A DNA stretch of 64,000 nucleotides from an uncultured Pelagibacteraceae bacterium. GTDB lineage: Bacteria > Pseudomonadota > Alphaproteobacteria > Pelagibacterales > Pelagibacteraceae. The notes beneath the pieces are model-generated. The model saw only the letters and a list, made by a program, of their open reading frames with translations, was not told the origin of the DNA and made no database searches. Numbering within the stretch: position 1 is the first letter of the stretch; the number at the start of each line of letters is the position of its first letter. Where the stretch lies: contig CABZFF010000003.1 in the NCBI GenBank assembly GCA_902524945.1, positions 59,144 through 123,143 of the forward strand. Direction: 5' to 3'. The translations under genes were made by a program, and so were the position numbers. Shown piece after piece: positions 1 to 8,026 of the stretch.

Positions 1-482
1 ATAATTTTCAAAAATTATCTGGTTATATTTTTTCAATTGATGCGATTAGAAAATTAGTTGAGTCATTTCCTAAAAATATAATTGGAGTAAAAGATTCATC
101 TTATAATTTGTATGAAAATTTAAAAATTAAAAATTTTTTAATATTTCCTGGTAGTGAGGCTAAACTACTTAAAGGATTAGAAAAAGGATCCAGCGGAGTT
201 ATAAGTGCAGTAACTAATTCAACGCACTCCTTAGCCAGAAAAGTATTTGATGATTTTGAAAATAAGATGCCGCAAACAAAAAATGATCAATTAATAGGTG
301 TTCGTGAAACCTTCGATGGCTATAATTTAATATCAGCTTTGCACAGTTTTCATTCGATAAAAGATGAAAATTATAAGAATATATTACCTCCACTTACTTT
401 GTTAAGTAAGCAAAAACTGAAAGAACTTATTGAAAAATTACAAAAACTAAAATTTATTAGTGAGAAAAACATAGTAGTGTAA
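1..482 (+). CDS. DapA/NanA-family aldolase-lyase, C-terminal part (5' end outside window)
   Basis: The reading frame is open from base 3, so the gene starts before the window; about 159 residues are visible. The visible part contains GVKDSS, the strand carrying the Schiff-base lysine of the dihydrodipicolinate synthase / N-acetylneuraminate lyase family, followed by the FPGSEA and GVISA segments of the C-terminal half of the TIM barrel. Family members are about 290-300 residues long, so roughly the first half is missing. The substrate cannot be decided from this half: it may be DapA, but a sugar-acid or keto-acid lyase is equally possible. It ends 3 bases before cfa on the same strand, suggesting co-transcription. 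Confidence 0.75.
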   Translation, partial: NFQKLSGYIFSIDAIRKLVESFPKNIIGVKDSSYNLYENLKIKNFLIFPGSEAKLLKGLEKGSSGVISAVTNSTHSLARKVFDDFENKMPQTKNDQLIGVRETFDGYNLISALHSFHSIKDENYKNILPPLTLLSKQKLKELIEKLQKLKFISEKNIVV

Positions 483-485
483 TTT

Positions 486-1691
486 ATGATTTTAGCAAAA
501 TTATTTACAAAAATTTTTAAAGAGGGTGGAATAATATTAATTGACTCTGAAAACCAAAAATATATTTGCGGTACACCAAAACAGATTAATCCTATAACTT
601 TAAAACTTTTAAAAAAAGATTTAAATTGGAAAATTCTACTGAATCCAGAACTTGAGTTTCCTGAAGGTTTTATGAGAGGAGATATAGTTATTGAAAATGC
701 CTCATTGAAGGAATTTTTAATGGAAGTTCTAAAAAATCTAGGAAGAAGTGAAGTTAGCACTGCAAGTATTTTTTTTAAAAAAATTTATCAAGCATGGAGA
801 TTTATCTCTAATTTTAATTTTCCAGGTAAATCAAAAAAAAATGTTGAAGCTCATTATGATATTGGTGGAAGAAAAGGTGAAATTCTTTATGATGTGATGC
901 TTGATAAGCACTATCGTCAATATAGCTGTGGCTACTGGAAAGAAGAAACTAAAACTTTAGAAGAGGCACAAGAAAATAAAATCCAACATATAATAAAAAA
1001 ACTTGATATTAAAAAAAATCAAACAGTTTTAGATATTGGTTGTGGGTGGGGCGGTCTTTGTTTTGAGATAGCAAAACAGTATGACTGTGAAGTAACTGGA
1101 ATTTCATTAAGTACCAATCAAATAAATTATTGTAAAGAGAAGGCCAAGAAGTTAGGTTTGGAAAATCAAGTTAAATTTGAATTAATAGATTATAGACTAG
1201 TAAAGGGAAACTACGATCGTATTGTATCAGTAGGTTTTGGGGAACACCTAGGTGTAAAGTTCTATAACACTTTTTTTAAGAAAATTAACAGTATTTTAAA
1301 TGATAATGGAAATTTCCTATTTCATATAATTGGTGTAGTGGACAAACCTTCTGCTCCAAATCAATTCATAAATAAATATATTTTTCCAGGGGGTGTATGT
1401 CCCTCGCTGAGTCAGCTTATTAAACCAATAGAGAAAACTGGTCTAATCGTTGCTGACACAGAAACTTTAATAAGACACTACGATAAAACACTAGAGGCAT
1501 GGTTAGAAAGATTTTTAGCAAAAAGGAATGAGATAAAAGATTTGTTTGATGAAAAATTTTGTAAAATGTGGGAATTTTATTTAGCAAGCTGTGCGGCAGC
1601 TTTCAGATACCGCGATCTTGTTGTTTTTCAATTACAAATTGTTAAGAACTTTCATTCTGCTCATAGAACAAGAGACTATATATATTCATAA
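486..1691 (+). CDS. cfa: Cyclopropane-fatty-acyl-phospholipid synthase family methyltransferase
   Basis: Transfers a methylene group from S-adenosylmethionine to the double bond of unsaturated acyl chains in membrane phospholipids. The 401-residue length fits the family. Residues 1-130 form the CFA N-terminal region. A YSCGYW segment followed by LEEAQENK matches the conserved substrate-pocket region. The SAM-binding motif VLDIGCGWGG lies near residue 181, and SVGFGEHLG corresponds to the conserved acidic/His segment. The ATG follows the preceding aldolase gene by 3 bases. The exact product (cyclopropane or another methylated acyl chain) cannot be read from sequence. Confidence 0.88.
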   Translation: MILAKLFTKIFKEGGIILIDSENQKYICGTPKQINPITLKLLKKDLNWKILLNPELEFPEGFMRGDIVIENASLKEFLMEVLKNLGRSEVSTASIFFKKIYQAWRFISNFNFPGKSKKNVEAHYDIGGRKGEILYDVMLDKHYRQYSCGYWKEETKTLEEAQENKIQHIIKKLDIKKNQTVLDIGCGWGGLCFEIAKQYDCEVTGISLSTNQINYCKEKAKKLGLENQVKFELIDYRLVKGNYDRIVSVGFGEHLGVKFYNTFFKKINSILNDNGNFLFHIIGVVDKPSAPNQFINKYIFPGGVCPSLSQLIKPIEKTGLIVADTETLIRHYDKTLEAWLERFLAKRNEIKDLFDEKFCKMWEFYLASCAAAFRYRDLVVFQLQIVKNFHSAHRTRDYIYS

Positions 1692-1717
1692 AAACTGTTA
1701 TTAAATAAAATAACAGT

Positions 1718-2929
1718 ATGAATAGAAAAAAAAAGAAACTTAAAAAAATTAGGCCAACAAAATCAAAAAAATTCAGATCAAAAAAAAGTGCTAAAAGACG
1801 AAAAAAAATTACCAAAAGAAAATCAAGAATAAAAAGAATTTTTAAAAAAAAAGGAAAAAAAACTAAGTCACGAAAAAAAAAATTTATTCCGTCTAAAATC
1901 AAAAACAAAAAAACCAAAAAAACAAGAGCGGTTATATCAGGAATTTTAAGTTTAAGCGATAAATTGAGATCAATACTCAGATTTAATTTTAATCTAGATA
2001 AATCTCTGCAGAAATTCTTTCAAGGTATTTCTAATCGAGTTTCAAATATAAAAAAAGTTATTCAAGAGGAAAGAGAAAAACAAAAAAAAATTAAAATTAA
2101 AGCGATGCAGAGAGAAAAAATAGAGGCACAAAAACGTTTTAAACAACAAGAAGAGCTTGCAATTAAAGCTAAAGAACTTGAGCTTAGAGAAGAAGAAAAA
2201 TTGGGTCGTGAAAGAAAGATAGAATTGCAGAAATTTATAAGATTGGAGCAAGCTGAACTTAGAAAAGAGCGAGCAGAGAAACAGAGAAAATTTTTAGAAC
2301 AAATTGCTTTAGAAAAAAAGATAGAGCAATTTAGAAAAAGAGAGGCTTTAGAAATAAAAAATTTAGAGAAATATGTACTTAGCCAACAAAGAGAGTCTTA
2401 CGAAGAAGTTCAACAACGTATAGAGAGAATCAAAGAAAAATATAGATCTTTAAGAGAACAGAAAGTTAATGAAGCAATCAGAGAAAGAGTTGCTCAACTT
2501 GGAATTAAAATTGAAGATACTGATAATAAGGAAACTCTATTAGAAAAAGAGAGAATTTATAATCAGGAACGAGAAAAAATTGAGTATGCCTTAGAAAGCT
2601 TTTACAGATCTGCTCATAGTTTATGTTTTCAAATAAACAAAAGATATATTCCAAAATATTTAAGTATTATGAGGGTAGTTGATCGAAGATTTGAGACTGG
2701 AGAAATATTTATAAAATGGGATGATACCACAGAGGATGATTGGTTAATTTTAATATACATCAAAGATAATTCACCTGATGAAGGAATTATAATTGAAGAT
2801 AAATCAAATCCAGAAAAACATAACTCTTATGAATTTAAACCAACGGAAATATTTAGAGCCGCAGATCTTATGGTGGACTCGCTTACTAAATTGCTTGATA
2901 GAGAAAGAAACAAAAAAAAAATTAGTTGA
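1718..2929 (+). CDS. Hypothetical lysine-rich coiled-coil protein
   Basis: No family recognised. The 403 residues fall into three parts. Residues 1-70 are extremely basic (long runs of K and R, few hydrophobics), resembling a nucleic-acid or polyanion-binding arm. Residues about 110-275 are heptad-like, rich in E, K, R, Q and L (for example EELAIKAKELELREEEKL), and should form a long coiled coil. Residues about 285-400 look globular, with aromatic and hydrophobic spacing such as GEIFIKWDDTTEDDWLILIYI. There is no signal peptide or membrane segment. It follows cfa by 26 bases and its 3' end overlaps the convergent downstream gene by 8 bases. A structural, nucleoid or envelope-tethering role is conceivable but unproven. 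Confidence 0.7.
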   Translation: MNRKKKKLKKIRPTKSKKFRSKKSAKRRKKITKRKSRIKRIFKKKGKKTKSRKKKFIPSKIKNKKTKKTRAVISGILSLSDKLRSILRFNFNLDKSLQKFFQGISNRVSNIKKVIQEEREKQKKIKIKAMQREKIEAQKRFKQQEELAIKAKELELREEEKLGRERKIELQKFIRLEQAELRKERAEKQRKFLEQIALEKKIEQFRKREALEIKNLEKYVLSQQRESYEEVQQRIERIKEKYRSLREQKVNEAIRERVAQLGIKIEDTDNKETLLEKERIYNQEREKIEYALESFYRSAHSLCFQINKRYIPKYLSIMRVVDRRFETGEIFIKWDDTTEDDWLILIYIKDNSPDEGIIIEDKSNPEKHNSYEFKPTEIFRAADLMVDSLTKLLDRERNKKKIS

Positions 2930-4001
2930 TAAGGTCTTTTAATTTTTTAATTTCACCAATTTTGAATATAATTGCTTCATCTTTTTCATAGCCAAACTTT
3001 TCAGCATTATCTTTAAACCTTACTGGAGGTTCCCATATCGGCTCTAAACTTAATATTGCTGTTCCCCAATGCATTCCTATAACTTTTTTTACCTCTAAGT
3101 CTTTCATTAAAGATAAAAGCTCTTCAGGATTTGCGTGGGCTGTAGATTTATCCTTTACTGGAACCAGTGGATAGAAATTATAAGCGCCCAAATTTCCAAA
3201 ACCCAAATCGATAGGACCAAATTTTTTTCCTAATTCCTTATAAAATGGTGCTGGTCCAGTATCACAAGCAAAAAAGATTTTTTTATCTTTGTATTCAATT
3301 AAAAAGCTTCCCCAAAGTGATCTATTCGTATTTCCATCACCCCAGATCCATCGTTTGGACCAATGTTGGCTTGGAAGCATTGTTACTGTGATTTCATCAT
3401 TAATCTTAATTTTATCAAACCAATCCATTTCTTTAACTGTATCTTTTTTGTATCCATTTTTTGTAAAATATTTCCCAAGCTTAAGAGGCACAAGAACTTT
3501 AGTATTTTTATAAGGAAAGTTTTTTATCGTACGAATACTCATGTGATCATAATGATTGTGTGTCAGTAAAAATAAATCTATTTTCGGAAGTTCTTTAAGA
3601 GTTAAAGGAGACTCAATGTATTTCTTCGGTCCAAATACCATAGGTCCATAATTTTTTTCGAAAACTGGATCAGTAATAATTGTTGTGTTTCCAAGTTTAA
3701 TTATAAAGCTCGCGTGATCAAGCCACATCACATATGAGTCAGATTTATGCTTTTCAAGATTTTCTAAAACTATTTGTTTGTCTATTACATGTTCAGGTGG
3801 ATAATCAATCTTAAGTTTCTTTTTTTCCTCCCTAAAAACTTTCCAATCCCATTTAAAATTAGGGTCTCTTTTTGGACCTCCTTCAAGGTTTCTAAAAGCA
3901 TATAATTTTCCGTCTTTATAAATATGATGATAAGGTTTTTCCATAGCATTTAAATTAATACTTAATGAAAATAATGTACACATAATAAGGGGTATTCGCA
4001 T
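2922..4001 (-). CDS. Exported metallo-beta-lactamase-fold hydrolase, NAPE-PLD-like
   Basis: Metallo-beta-lactamase-fold hydrolase resembling N-acyl-phosphatidylethanolamine phospholipase D and bacterial RomA-type proteins. It shows a WLDHASF strand, the metal site HNHYDH, then PSQHWSKR, LWGS, DTG, HWGT and EPPVRF in the same order as NAPE-PLD. The chosen ATG (base 4001) gives MRIPLIMCTLFSLSINLNA, a short signal-peptide-like segment, so it is predicted to act outside the cytoplasm. An upstream in-frame TTG at 4022 is possible but less likely. An AAGGGG lies immediately before the ATG. A phospholipid substrate is inferred from family resemblance; the real substrate is unknown. It lies just downstream of a small lipoprotein gene on the same strand. 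Confidence 0.75.
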   Translation of the reverse strand: MRIPLIMCTLFSLSINLNAMEKPYHHIYKDGKLYAFRNLEGGPKRDPNFKWDWKVFREEKKKLKIDYPPEHVIDKQIVLENLEKHKSDSYVMWLDHASFIIKLGNTTIITDPVFEKNYGPMVFGPKKYIESPLTLKELPKIDLFLLTHNHYDHMSIRTIKNFPYKNTKVLVPLKLGKYFTKNGYKKDTVKEMDWFDKIKINDEITVTMLPSQHWSKRWIWGDGNTNRSLWGSFLIEYKDKKIFFACDTGPAPFYKELGKKFGPIDLGFGNLGAYNFYPLVPVKDKSTAHANPEELLSLMKDLEVKKVIGMHWGTAILSLEPIWEPPVRFKDNAEKFGYEKDEAIIFKIGEIKKLKDLIN

Positions 4002-4012
4002 ACCCCTTATTA
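3983..4012. promoter_or_regulatory. Perfect 13-bp inverted repeat covering the start codon of the NAPE-PLD-like gene
   Basis: Bases 3983-3995 and 4000-4012 are exact reverse complements, separated by a 4-base loop. In the leftward mRNA this would bury the AAGGGG and part of the ATG at 4001 in a stable hairpin. No U-run follows on either strand, so it does not look like an intrinsic terminator. A translational control element is the inference; it could also be a coding coincidence within the signal-peptide region. Confidence 0.55.
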
Positions 4013-4039
4013 GCACAGACAATTAAATTTAAAAGGAAA

Positions 4040-4243
4040 TTAAATATCTGAACAGTTAGATTTATTTATTCTTTTATCAAATGATTTAATCGCTTCTTCT
4101 GAGATAACCCAAACATACGAGCTTTCTTTTAAACCATTCTCGTCAGCAGCAGTACATCTTTTACCAAATTTTACTTTGGCTATGTTGCCTCCAGCACAAT
4201 TAGTTAACATTAACAACAAAATTAAAGTAGATAATATTTTCAT
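4040..4243 (-). CDS. Small putative lipoprotein
   Basis: A 67-residue protein with a lipoprotein signal: a lysine, a hydrophobic stretch (STLILLLMLT), then the lipobox-like LTNC with the cysteine at residue 16. The mature part is about 50 residues with two further cysteines (FGKRC and SNCSDI), which could form a disulfide in the periplasm. No family is recognised. It lies upstream of the exported hydrolase on the same strand, separated by about 38 bases, so the two may be co-expressed. Confidence 0.6.
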   Translation of the reverse strand: MKILSTLILLLMLTNCAGGNIAKVKFGKRCTAADENGLKESSYVWVISEEAIKSFDKRINKSNCSDI

Positions 4244-4351
4244 AATTGAAATTTATGCTTAGAGTCTGTGCTTTGCTTGGCATAATTTGGACCAAAAAAA
4301 GAAATTGAAACTTTATTGAATAAGATAAACTTTAGCCTTATGATTGAAATT

Positions 4352-4744
4352 ATGTCCAATAGCCACATTTATAAATTAAAAGTTTTTGTTGAGGACGTAG
4401 ACTTTGGTCGGGTATTTTATTCTAGATATCTTCAATATATCGAGAGAGCAAGAACGGAGCTGATCTACGAAAAATTTGGTCTTACTTTAACTCAACTTAT
4501 GAACGAGCACGACATAATGTTTGTCGTTAGGAAATGCAACATTAAATATCTAAAATCAGCAGTTTTTGAGGATAATCTAAGTGTCGAAACAGCTGTTTTA
4601 AAAAAAACTAACGTTAGACTAAACTTGTTTCAAGAGGTTAAAAGAAGTGGGGAAGTTCTTGTTAATGCAGAAGTGGAGCTAGCAGTGGTAGATCGAAGTG
4701 GGTCAATAAAAAAACTTTCTAAAGATTTTTTTGCAAAAATTTAA
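4352..4744 (+). CDS. ybgC: YbgC-type acyl-CoA thioesterase (hot-dog fold)
   Basis: Hot-dog thioesterase hydrolysing acyl-CoA in the cytosol; in many proteobacteria it sits with tol-pal genes, which are not visible here. The segment VEDVDFGRVFYSRYLQY corresponds to the catalytic-Asp motif (usually EDTDAGGVVYHANYL), followed by the conserved ERART. The second Asp is present, but the usual AGGVVYH is altered to FGRVFYS. The ATG at 4352 gives 130 residues, close to the usual 130-140; ATG 4340 and TTG 4316 are alternatives. The altered loop could mean a different acyl substrate. Confidence 0.75.
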   Translation: MSNSHIYKLKVFVEDVDFGRVFYSRYLQYIERARTELIYEKFGLTLTQLMNEHDIMFVVRKCNIKYLKSAVFEDNLSVETAVLKKTNVRLNLFQEVKRSGEVLVNAEVELAVVDRSGSIKKLSKDFFAKI

Positions 4745-4856
4745 ATTTGGCTAAGAAAAGCCTAATATCTGCCTAAATTTAAGTTATAAAATATATTCAA
4801 CTCAAGTTTGCAAATTCAGCAATACTCATAGAGTTGAAAATAAATTAAAAGAAATT

Positions 4857-4979
4857 ATGAGAATTAAACAAGCAAAAAAAAACAAGTTAAAGACTAACGA
4901 TTATAAGAAATTCAAAAAAATCTCTCTATTCGAACTTCAAAATAGTCCAAAATTTCTAAATTTTAGAGTTCGAGCATAA
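4857..4979 (+). CDS. Possible 40-residue basic peptide
   Basis: An ATG-initiated frame of 40 codons ending in TAA, beginning MRIKQAKKNK and ending LNFRVRA. About a third of the residues are K or R. The upstream sequence (AAAAGAAATT) is only a weak ribosome site. It is followed 22 bases later by an intrinsic terminator, so it could be a monocistronic small gene, or the 3' part of a small RNA. The composition is also what an AT-rich spacer would give by chance, so confidence is low. Confidence 0.3.
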   Translation: MRIKQAKKNKLKTNDYKKFKKISLFELQNSPKFLNFRVRA

Positions 4980-5001
4980 TCTTTCCTCCTAAATAAATCA
5001 G

Positions 5002-5030
5002 TGGCCTAATCTAATTAGGCCATTGTTTTT
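5002..5030 (+). terminator. Rho-independent terminator upstream of purE
   Basis: A perfect 9-bp stem (TGGCCTAAT / ATTAGGCCA) with a 3-base loop is followed by TTGTTTTT. This is a standard intrinsic terminator for rightward transcripts. It ends whatever is transcribed from 4316-4980 and separates it from purE. Confidence 0.8.
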
Positions 5031-5055
5031 ATACCAATAATTGTTAAATTAATCT

Positions 5056-5541
5056 GTGAAGCGTAATAAACTGAATAATAAAGTAGCAATTATTATGGGA
5101 TCTCATTCGGATCATCCCATAATGAAAGAATGCGCGAAAATTTTAAAGACTCTCAAAATTAAATATCAAATTTCAATAGTAAGTGCGCACAGAACACCAA
5201 AAAGAATGTTTGAATTTGCGGAGTCAGCCTCAAAAAACGGTTTTGGTGTTATTGTGGCTGGAGCAGGAGGTTCAGCACATTTGCCTGGCATGGTGGCATC
5301 TTTATCTTCCTTGCCAGTTATTGGAGTTCCAATAGAAACAAAAAAACTTAAGGGTTTAGATAGTTTGTTATCAATAGTACAAATGCCGCGAGGTTGTCCC
5401 GTAGCCACAATGGCTATAAATGGATCAATGAATGCTGGTTTACTCGCAGCTTCAATTATTGGAAATTTTGATGAAAAAATTAAATCAAATTTAGATAAAT
5501 GGAAACGTTTACAAACTAAATCTATTAAAAAAAAACCTTAA
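5056..5541 (+). CDS. purE: N5-carboxyaminoimidazole ribonucleotide mutase
   Basis: Converts N5-CAIR to CAIR in purine biosynthesis, in partnership with PurK encoded 4 bases downstream. The 161-residue protein has the class I motifs: MGSHSDHP near residue 15, SAHRTP near 43, GAGGSAHLPGM near 72 and GLDSLLSIVQMP near 101. The usual PVGTxAIGxxGAxNA end is shortened to PVATMAINGSMNA, two residues shorter than is typical. The start is GTG, giving a short basic leader before KVAIIMGS. It sits directly downstream of an intrinsic terminator, so its promoter should lie within 5031-5055 or overlap that terminator. Confidence 0.95.
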   Translation: MKRNKLNNKVAIIMGSHSDHPIMKECAKILKTLKIKYQISIVSAHRTPKRMFEFAESASKNGFGVIVAGAGGSAHLPGMVASLSSLPVIGVPIETKKLKGLDSLLSIVQMPRGCPVATMAINGSMNAGLLAASIIGNFDEKIKSNLDKWKRLQTKSIKKKP

Positions 5542-5545
5542 TTCG

Positions 5546-6589
5546 ATGACAATAAGCACCCTAGGGATCATTGGTTCAGGTCAACTTGGTTCATTGTTAT
5601 GCCAGGCTGCAAAAAAACTTAATATAAAGACTATAGTAATATCAGACGATGAAAATGGTCCTGCCCAAAATTATTCGGGTGAATTTATCTACTCACAATA
5701 CGACAACAAAGAAAAGATAAAAGAGTTTGTAAGCAAAGTCGATATTATCACTTATGAGTTTGAAAATATTCCAATAAATATTTTAAATGAGATCGATAAA
5801 GAAAAAAAAGTCTTACCTAAACCTGAAATAAATAAAATAATTCAAAATAGAAAATTAGAAAAAACTTTCGTCAATGATTTAGGTATTAAAACTACAGACT
5901 GGGCCTTTATCAAACAAGCTGTAGACGTCGAAAAAAATAAAAACTTATTACCCGGAATTTTAAAATCAAATACACTTGGTTATGACGGACATGGACAATA
6001 TGTTTTAAATTCTCTTGATGATGTAAAAAAAAATTGGTGTTTTACTGCTGATTATATTTTAGAAAAAAAGGTAGATTTAAAAAAAGAGATATCAGTTGTA
6101 ATAACAAGATATTTAGATGGTGAAACTTATATTTATGAGCCTATAGAAAATATTCATAAAGACCAAATCTTAAATCATTCAAAAATCCCTGCAGATATAA
6201 ATAAAGAAATTTTTGTTAAAGCACAGAGTAATGCAAAACTTATTTCAGAAAAATTAGATTATGTTGGCACGATGTGTGTTGAATATTTCATCGATCAAGA
6301 TGATAATTTATTAGTCAATGAAATTGCTCCAAGAGTCCATAATTCAGGTCACCTAACAATAAATGCGTTTTCCATAAGTCAATTTTCTGGACATGTTGCA
6401 GCTGTGTGTAATCTTGGTGTAAAAAAAGTTGAAAAAATTTCTAACGCTGAAATGTTTAATGTCTTGGGAAATGATATCAAGACTTATAGGTCCAAAACAT
6501 TTAGTAAAAATGAATTTTTTTATGATTACGGGAAAAAATCAATTAAAGATAAAAGAAAAATGGGACACCTTACGGTTTTAAAAAAATAA
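5546..6589 (+). CDS. purK: N5-carboxyaminoimidazole ribonucleotide synthetase
   Basis: ATP-grasp enzyme that carboxylates AIR with bicarbonate, making the substrate of PurE. The N-terminal nucleotide-binding strand LGIIGSGQLGSLL is at residues 5-17. ITYEFENIP follows near 68. LKSNTLGYDGHGQYV near 139 is the ATP-grasp glycine-rich loop, and VNEIAPRVHNSGHLT near 255 is the PurK signature. 347 residues is normal. Its stop codon abuts the stop codon of the convergent dioxygenase gene, with no spacer. Confidence 0.95.
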   Translation: MTISTLGIIGSGQLGSLLCQAAKKLNIKTIVISDDENGPAQNYSGEFIYSQYDNKEKIKEFVSKVDIITYEFENIPINILNEIDKEKKVLPKPEINKIIQNRKLEKTFVNDLGIKTTDWAFIKQAVDVEKNKNLLPGILKSNTLGYDGHGQYVLNSLDDVKKNWCFTADYILEKKVDLKKEISVVITRYLDGETYIYEPIENIHKDQILNHSKIPADINKEIFVKAQSNAKLISEKLDYVGTMCVEYFIDQDDNLLVNEIAPRVHNSGHLTINAFSISQFSGHVAAVCNLGVKKVEKISNAEMFNVLGNDIKTYRSKTFSKNEFFYDYGKKSIKDKRKMGHLTVLKK

Positions 6590-7399
6590 TTATTTAATTG
6601 TTATTCTATGCATAACTCTTCTACAGTTCTTAATTTCGCTAGCCATATGCAGAATACTTAAATTATCCCAAAGACAGATATCACCTTTTGTCCACTCATA
6701 TGAAAATATAAAATCTTCTTTGTTGACATGATCTATTAAATAATTTTTTAAATATTCAGCTTCGTCTTCTTTTACATTCTTAATCTTCATTAAATGTCCT
6801 GGAGATACATAAAGAGTTTTCTTTCCATCTACATTAATAACTATTGGATGTTCGGCCTCCATGCTTTCTGAAGATTTTATTCCCATTTCTTTTTCTCGTT
6901 CGAGTCTGGTTATTGCTATCGGACCTGCCGATGAAAAAACTCCAGTAGCGTTTTTAATTTTTTCTTTAATGTCGTCTGGTAATTTATCGTAAGCATTAAA
7001 GCCAGATGAGAATATAGTATTACCTTGACCAACTGGTATTTCTATACCCATTAACATTGTATATCTAGGTCTATCATTAGCTAAATAACTTGTATCCTGA
7101 TGAAGCCAGCTAGAGCCGAAACTTAAATTTTTATCATCAGGCTTTCTCTCGATTACATTTATAAATGGAAATTTTTCATCTAAACCTCTAAGTCTTGGAT
7201 ACACTACGGGTTGACCTATATTCTTTGCAAAATTTTGATAGGTTTCAGGATCAAGATTTTGCTCTTTTATAAATATAACTCCGTACTTGTTTAAAATCTT
7301 TTTTATTTCTATTGCCTGATCTTGATCTAGGGATTTTAAATTAATATCGTTGATGTAAGCTCCGACATTATTTTTTCCTGGTGAGATAGATAAATTCAT
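6590..7399 (-). CDS. TauD/TfdA-family Fe(II)/2-oxoglutarate dioxygenase
   Basis: Non-heme iron oxygenase that uses 2-oxoglutarate and O2 to hydroxylate or cleave a small substrate. WLHQDTSY supplies the HxD iron ligands near residue 100. The distal histidine and 2-oxoglutarate-binding arginine lie in LSILHMASE and RRVMHRI near the C-terminus. 269 residues is normal for the TauD group. Substrate unknown: taurine, other sulfonates and aryloxy acids are typical of the family. It is the last gene of a leftward run and starts immediately after the SRAP gene stop codon. Confidence 0.85.
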   Translation of the reverse strand: MNLSISPGKNNVGAYINDINLKSLDQDQAIEIKKILNKYGVIFIKEQNLDPETYQNFAKNIGQPVVYPRLRGLDEKFPFINVIERKPDDKNLSFGSSWLHQDTSYLANDRPRYTMLMGIEIPVGQGNTIFSSGFNAYDKLPDDIKEKIKNATGVFSSAGPIAITRLEREKEMGIKSSESMEAEHPIVINVDGKKTLYVSPGHLMKIKNVKEDEAEYLKNYLIDHVNKEDFIFSYEWTKGDICLWDNLSILHMASEIKNCRRVMHRITIK

Positions 7400-8026
7400 T
7401 TAGTTCAAAGGTTTAATTAAAGCAGGGTCATTATTTACTGGATTATTAACATTTTTTGATATCTCATGAAACTTTAAATTGGGTGGTTTAATAGAGTTTA
7501 ATATTTCCATAGCATCTTTTTTAATGTTTAAATAATTATTAATCTGGCTTTGATTAACAATCATTGGCTCTCTGTGATGGATGCTACTAATTTTTTCAGT
7601 AGCTTCTCTTGTAATTATACAAAATTGGTCATTCTGATATATCCCGGCAAAATACATCAATTCATCATCCTCTTTTGAAAAATAATAGGGAGTTTTTGTT
7701 TTATCTTCTCTTTTCCATTCATAATAGCCATCAGCTGGAATAATACACCTTGAAGTCTGGATAAGATTCTTAAAAGTAATTTTTTCCATAAGAGTTTCTC
7801 TTCTTGCATTGATAAGAGGAGAAAATTTGTCTAATTTTTTAGACCAACTCGGTACTAATCCCCACTCATAAAGCTCAAGAGCCTTACCATTTGAATAGGA
7901 TTTTATTACAGGCAACTTTTGAGTTGGGTGTGCATTATAATTATCTGCGTCTTCAACCTTTATGTTTGTTTTTACCAAATCAACGGTTTTAGTTACTGGT
8001 TTTCGAATACTGTATCTTCCACACAT
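7400..8026 (-). CDS. SOS response-associated peptidase family protein (SRAP; HMCES/YedK)
   Basis: SRAP proteins form a covalent thiazolidine crosslink with abasic sites in single-stranded DNA through Cys2, protecting them. This protein starts MCGRYS, so the required Cys2 is exposed after Met removal. Other family residues are visible: NARRET near residue 75, the Glu in GYYEWKR near 103, and the histidine in SSIHHREPMIV near 148. Length 208 is normal. Its start codon overlaps the stop codon of a 36-residue basic ORF (TAATG), implying translational coupling. The position among metabolic genes gives no further clue. Confidence 0.9.
   Translation of the reverse strand: MCGRYSIRKPVTKTVDLVKTNIKVEDADNYNAHPTQKLPVIKSYSNGKALELYEWGLVPSWSKKLDKFSPLINARRETLMEKITFKNLIQTSRCIIPADGYYEWKREDKTKTPYYFSKEDDELMYFAGIYQNDQFCIITREATEKISSIHHREPMIVNQSQINNYLNIKKDAMEILNSIKPPNLKFHEISKNVNNPVNNDPALIKPLN

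Larger units (their letters stand above)
4745..5055. other. Sparse 311-base intergenic stretch
   Basis: Between the thioesterase gene and purE. It holds one possible 40-codon frame and one clear intrinsic terminator, both listed separately. I also see a weak GGCT/AGCC hairpin at 4749-4762. No tRNA, tmRNA or riboswitch fold was recognised. An unannotated small RNA ending at the terminator is possible. Confidence 0.5.

Noticed and set aside
1642..2251. Leftward phenylalanine-rich frames opposite the coiled-coil gene
   Set aside because: They are the complement of lysine-rich codons (AAA read as TTT) and have no other support.
4745..5030. tmRNA or other known housekeeping RNA
   Set aside because: No tRNA-like ends, no recognisable tag peptide, and no match to RNase P or 6S RNA patterns.
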